Source: Roseiarcus sp031367195 (GTDB lineage: Bacteria > Pseudomonadota > Alphaproteobacteria > Rhizobiales > Beijerinckiaceae). From it: a stretch of 6,911 nucleotides of DNA. The translations under genes were made by a program, and so were the position numbers. The stretch lies in contig JANLPL010000132.1 of the NCBI GenBank assembly GCA_031367195.1, forward strand, positions 1-6,911. Direction: 5' to 3'. Each line of letters starts with the position of its first letter. Positions within the stretch are counted from its first letter, which is position 1. This document shows positions 5,894 to 6,911 of this stretch, piece by piece. A model generated the notes under the pieces. The model was not told the DNA's origin, made no database searches, and was given only the letters and a program-made list of their open reading frames with translations.

Positions 5894-6911
5894 CGCGCCC
5901 GGTCGGGCGCGCGCGCGCCCGCATCGCGCGCATCTTTACGCAGCACGCCGAATTCGCCCAGCAGCACTTGGCTCGTCGGCAACCCGTGCCGTTTCGCCCA
6001 TTGGGCCGCCGCGCCGAGATAGCGGTCGATGAAGGGCCGCGCCGGATTGGCGTCGAAATAGACCTTCATCACTTTCTCTGTTTCGGCCAGCACCCCTGCG
6101 CGCTCCGTGGCGGGCAAGTCAGCAATAAGCGCGCGCGTCTCCTGCATCGTCTGCCCATACGAGCCCTCAGCCCCTGGCCAGGGCACGCCGGTCAGTGTGT
6201 GATAGAGCCGCTCGCCCATCCAGGACGCGCTCTGATGCGTGAACAGATAGGGCTCGTAGAAGTGGAAGGTATAGAGCAGCGGCGCGAACCGGGAGACGGA
6301 CGCGGGATCGAAATCGGCCAGCCCTTGAATCAGGCTGCCGCAGCCGCCCGAGGCGATCAGCGTCAGATCGGGCGCGGCCTTCCGAGCCCGCGCGAGCATG
6401 GCTTCGCGCACGTCGCGGGTCTGCGTGGACTCGCAGGCGCCGATCGGTTCGTTGATCGGCTCCAGCGCCGTGCGCGCCGGCATCAGCGCCGCGATCTCGC
6501 CCACCAACGCGAGATAGGCGGCAAACTCCGGGGCGTCGGTCGAGGCCGTCATGCGCGCGGGCGTCCAGTAATGCGTGCCGGCATTGGCCTGCATGTTGAC
6601 GACCACTTTCAGATCGGCCTTCAGGCAAAGCTCGACCGCGCGCATCAACTGATCAAGCAATACGCGCTTTTCCGGCGCGCTCGCCGCCAGAAAAGGGCCG
6701 GGATCGACCGGCAGGCGCAGGAAATCGAACCCAGCCGCGCGCAAAGCGTTCAGGTCACGCAGCGAGGGAACCGGCCGCGTCGGCTGGAACGGGGGCGAAG
6801 CGTAGTCCCGGCGCGGCGCGGGATATTCCTGCGTCAACTGAAACCACGGAAACGCGTTCACGCCCCGGCGCAGGCTGAGCGGCGCGGGGGTCGCGCGCGC
6901 CAGCGATGGGG
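5746..6911 (-). CDS. Glycoside hydrolase family 5 (cellulase-type) enzyme, 5' end outside window
   Basis: The frame is open from the right edge to the TGA at 5748-5746 (about 387 codons visible). The first in-frame start codon, GTG at 6861-6859, lies inside the N-terminal GH5 motif RRGVNAFPWF, so the true start is upstream. Sixteen upstream residues (PSLARATPAPLSLRRG) are visible and could be the end of a signal peptide or linker. Counting from that Val as residue 1, the (beta/alpha)8 signature runs: FDFLRLPV (45-52), LKVVVNMQANAGTHYW (84-99), EPINEP (134-139) with acid/base Glu138, YTFHFYEP (197-204), LLGEFG (300-305) with nucleophile Glu303, and FPWAFWCLFD (337-346). Both catalytic glutamates are present, so the enzyme should be active, probably on a beta-linked glucan or similar polymer. 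In an EPS locus it may trim, release or length-edit the product. It ends with LNLR and overlaps the converging polymerase gene by 148 bp. Confidence 0.93.
   Translation of the reverse strand, partial: PSLARATPAPLSLRRGVNAFPWFQLTQEYPAPRRDYASPPFQPTRPVPSLRDLNALRAAGFDFLRLPVDPGPFLAASAPEKRVLLDQLMRAVELCLKADLKVVVNMQANAGTHYWTPARMTASTDAPEFAAYLALVGEIAALMPARTALEPINEPIGACESTQTRDVREAMLARARKAAPDLTLIASGGCGSLIQGLADFDPASVSRFAPLLYTFHFYEPYLFTHQSASWMGERLYHTLTGVPWPGAEGSYGQTMQETRALIADLPATERAGVLAETEKVMKVYFDANPARPFIDRYLGAAAQWAKRHGLPTSQVLLGEFGVLRKDARDAGARAPDRARYLKDVRESAESFGFPWAFWCLFDSMGIMDERERTLDPAILGALGLNLR
5893..5912. repeat. GC-rich hairpin at the polymerase stop codon
   Basis: GCGCGCCC (5893-5900) and GGGCGCGC (5905-5912) are perfect complements around a GGTC tetraloop, starting at the last base of the TAG stop (5891-5893) of the rightward gene. 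No T-run follows. It is also coding for the GH5 enzyme (an Ala/Arg/Pro/Asp stretch), so it may be codon-driven. It could still act as a 3' stabilising or pausing structure for the rightward transcript, since no other terminator was found there. Confidence 0.35.

Overview
The window is GC-rich (by eye about two thirds G+C, third positions mostly G or C). It looks like chromosomal DNA from an alphaproteobacterium, plausibly of the Hyphomicrobiales. That placement is inferred from base composition and gene families, not from a marker gene. No tRNA, rRNA, CRISPR array or intact insertion sequence was seen. The main content is part of an extracellular polysaccharide (EPS) locus.

Layout. Positions 1-52 may hold the first codons of a leftward gene that leaves the window. 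Positions 53-560 hold no convincing gene. They carry several inverted repeats, the best a 25-bp near-perfect pair at 193-217/254-278. Positions 564-698 (+) are the 3' remnant of a sterol desaturase / fatty acid hydroxylase gene. Positions 702-2234 (-) encode a protein with a C-terminal beta-propeller of the GINT1 N-terminal type. A relatively AT-rich divergent control region (2235-2405) separates it from a rightward operon. That operon contains a Wzz/GumC-type polysaccharide co-polymerase fused to a degenerate BY-kinase domain (2406-4511) and a VpsF/O-antigen-polymerase-like membrane protein (4511-5893), overlapping by one base. A leftward GH5 cellulase-family glycoside hydrolase (5746-6911, 5' end outside the window) converges on the operon and overlaps its last gene by 148 bp tail to tail.

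How the genes may work together (inference from families). The VpsF-like protein would polymerise or ligate lipid-linked repeat units at the inner membrane. The Wzz/GumC protein would set chain length and connect to export. The GH5 enzyme would trim or release beta-glycan. The propeller protein probably acts on or recognises sugars. Initiating and elongating glycosyltransferases, flippase and outer-membrane exporter are not in the window and would be expected nearby.

Most notable points: the BY-kinase-like domain has lost its Walker A motif and has no C-terminal tyrosine cluster but keeps Walker A' and B; the polymerase and GH5 genes overlap antisense; a decayed desaturase lies beside a repeat-rich gap, suggesting past rearrangement at the edge of the EPS locus.
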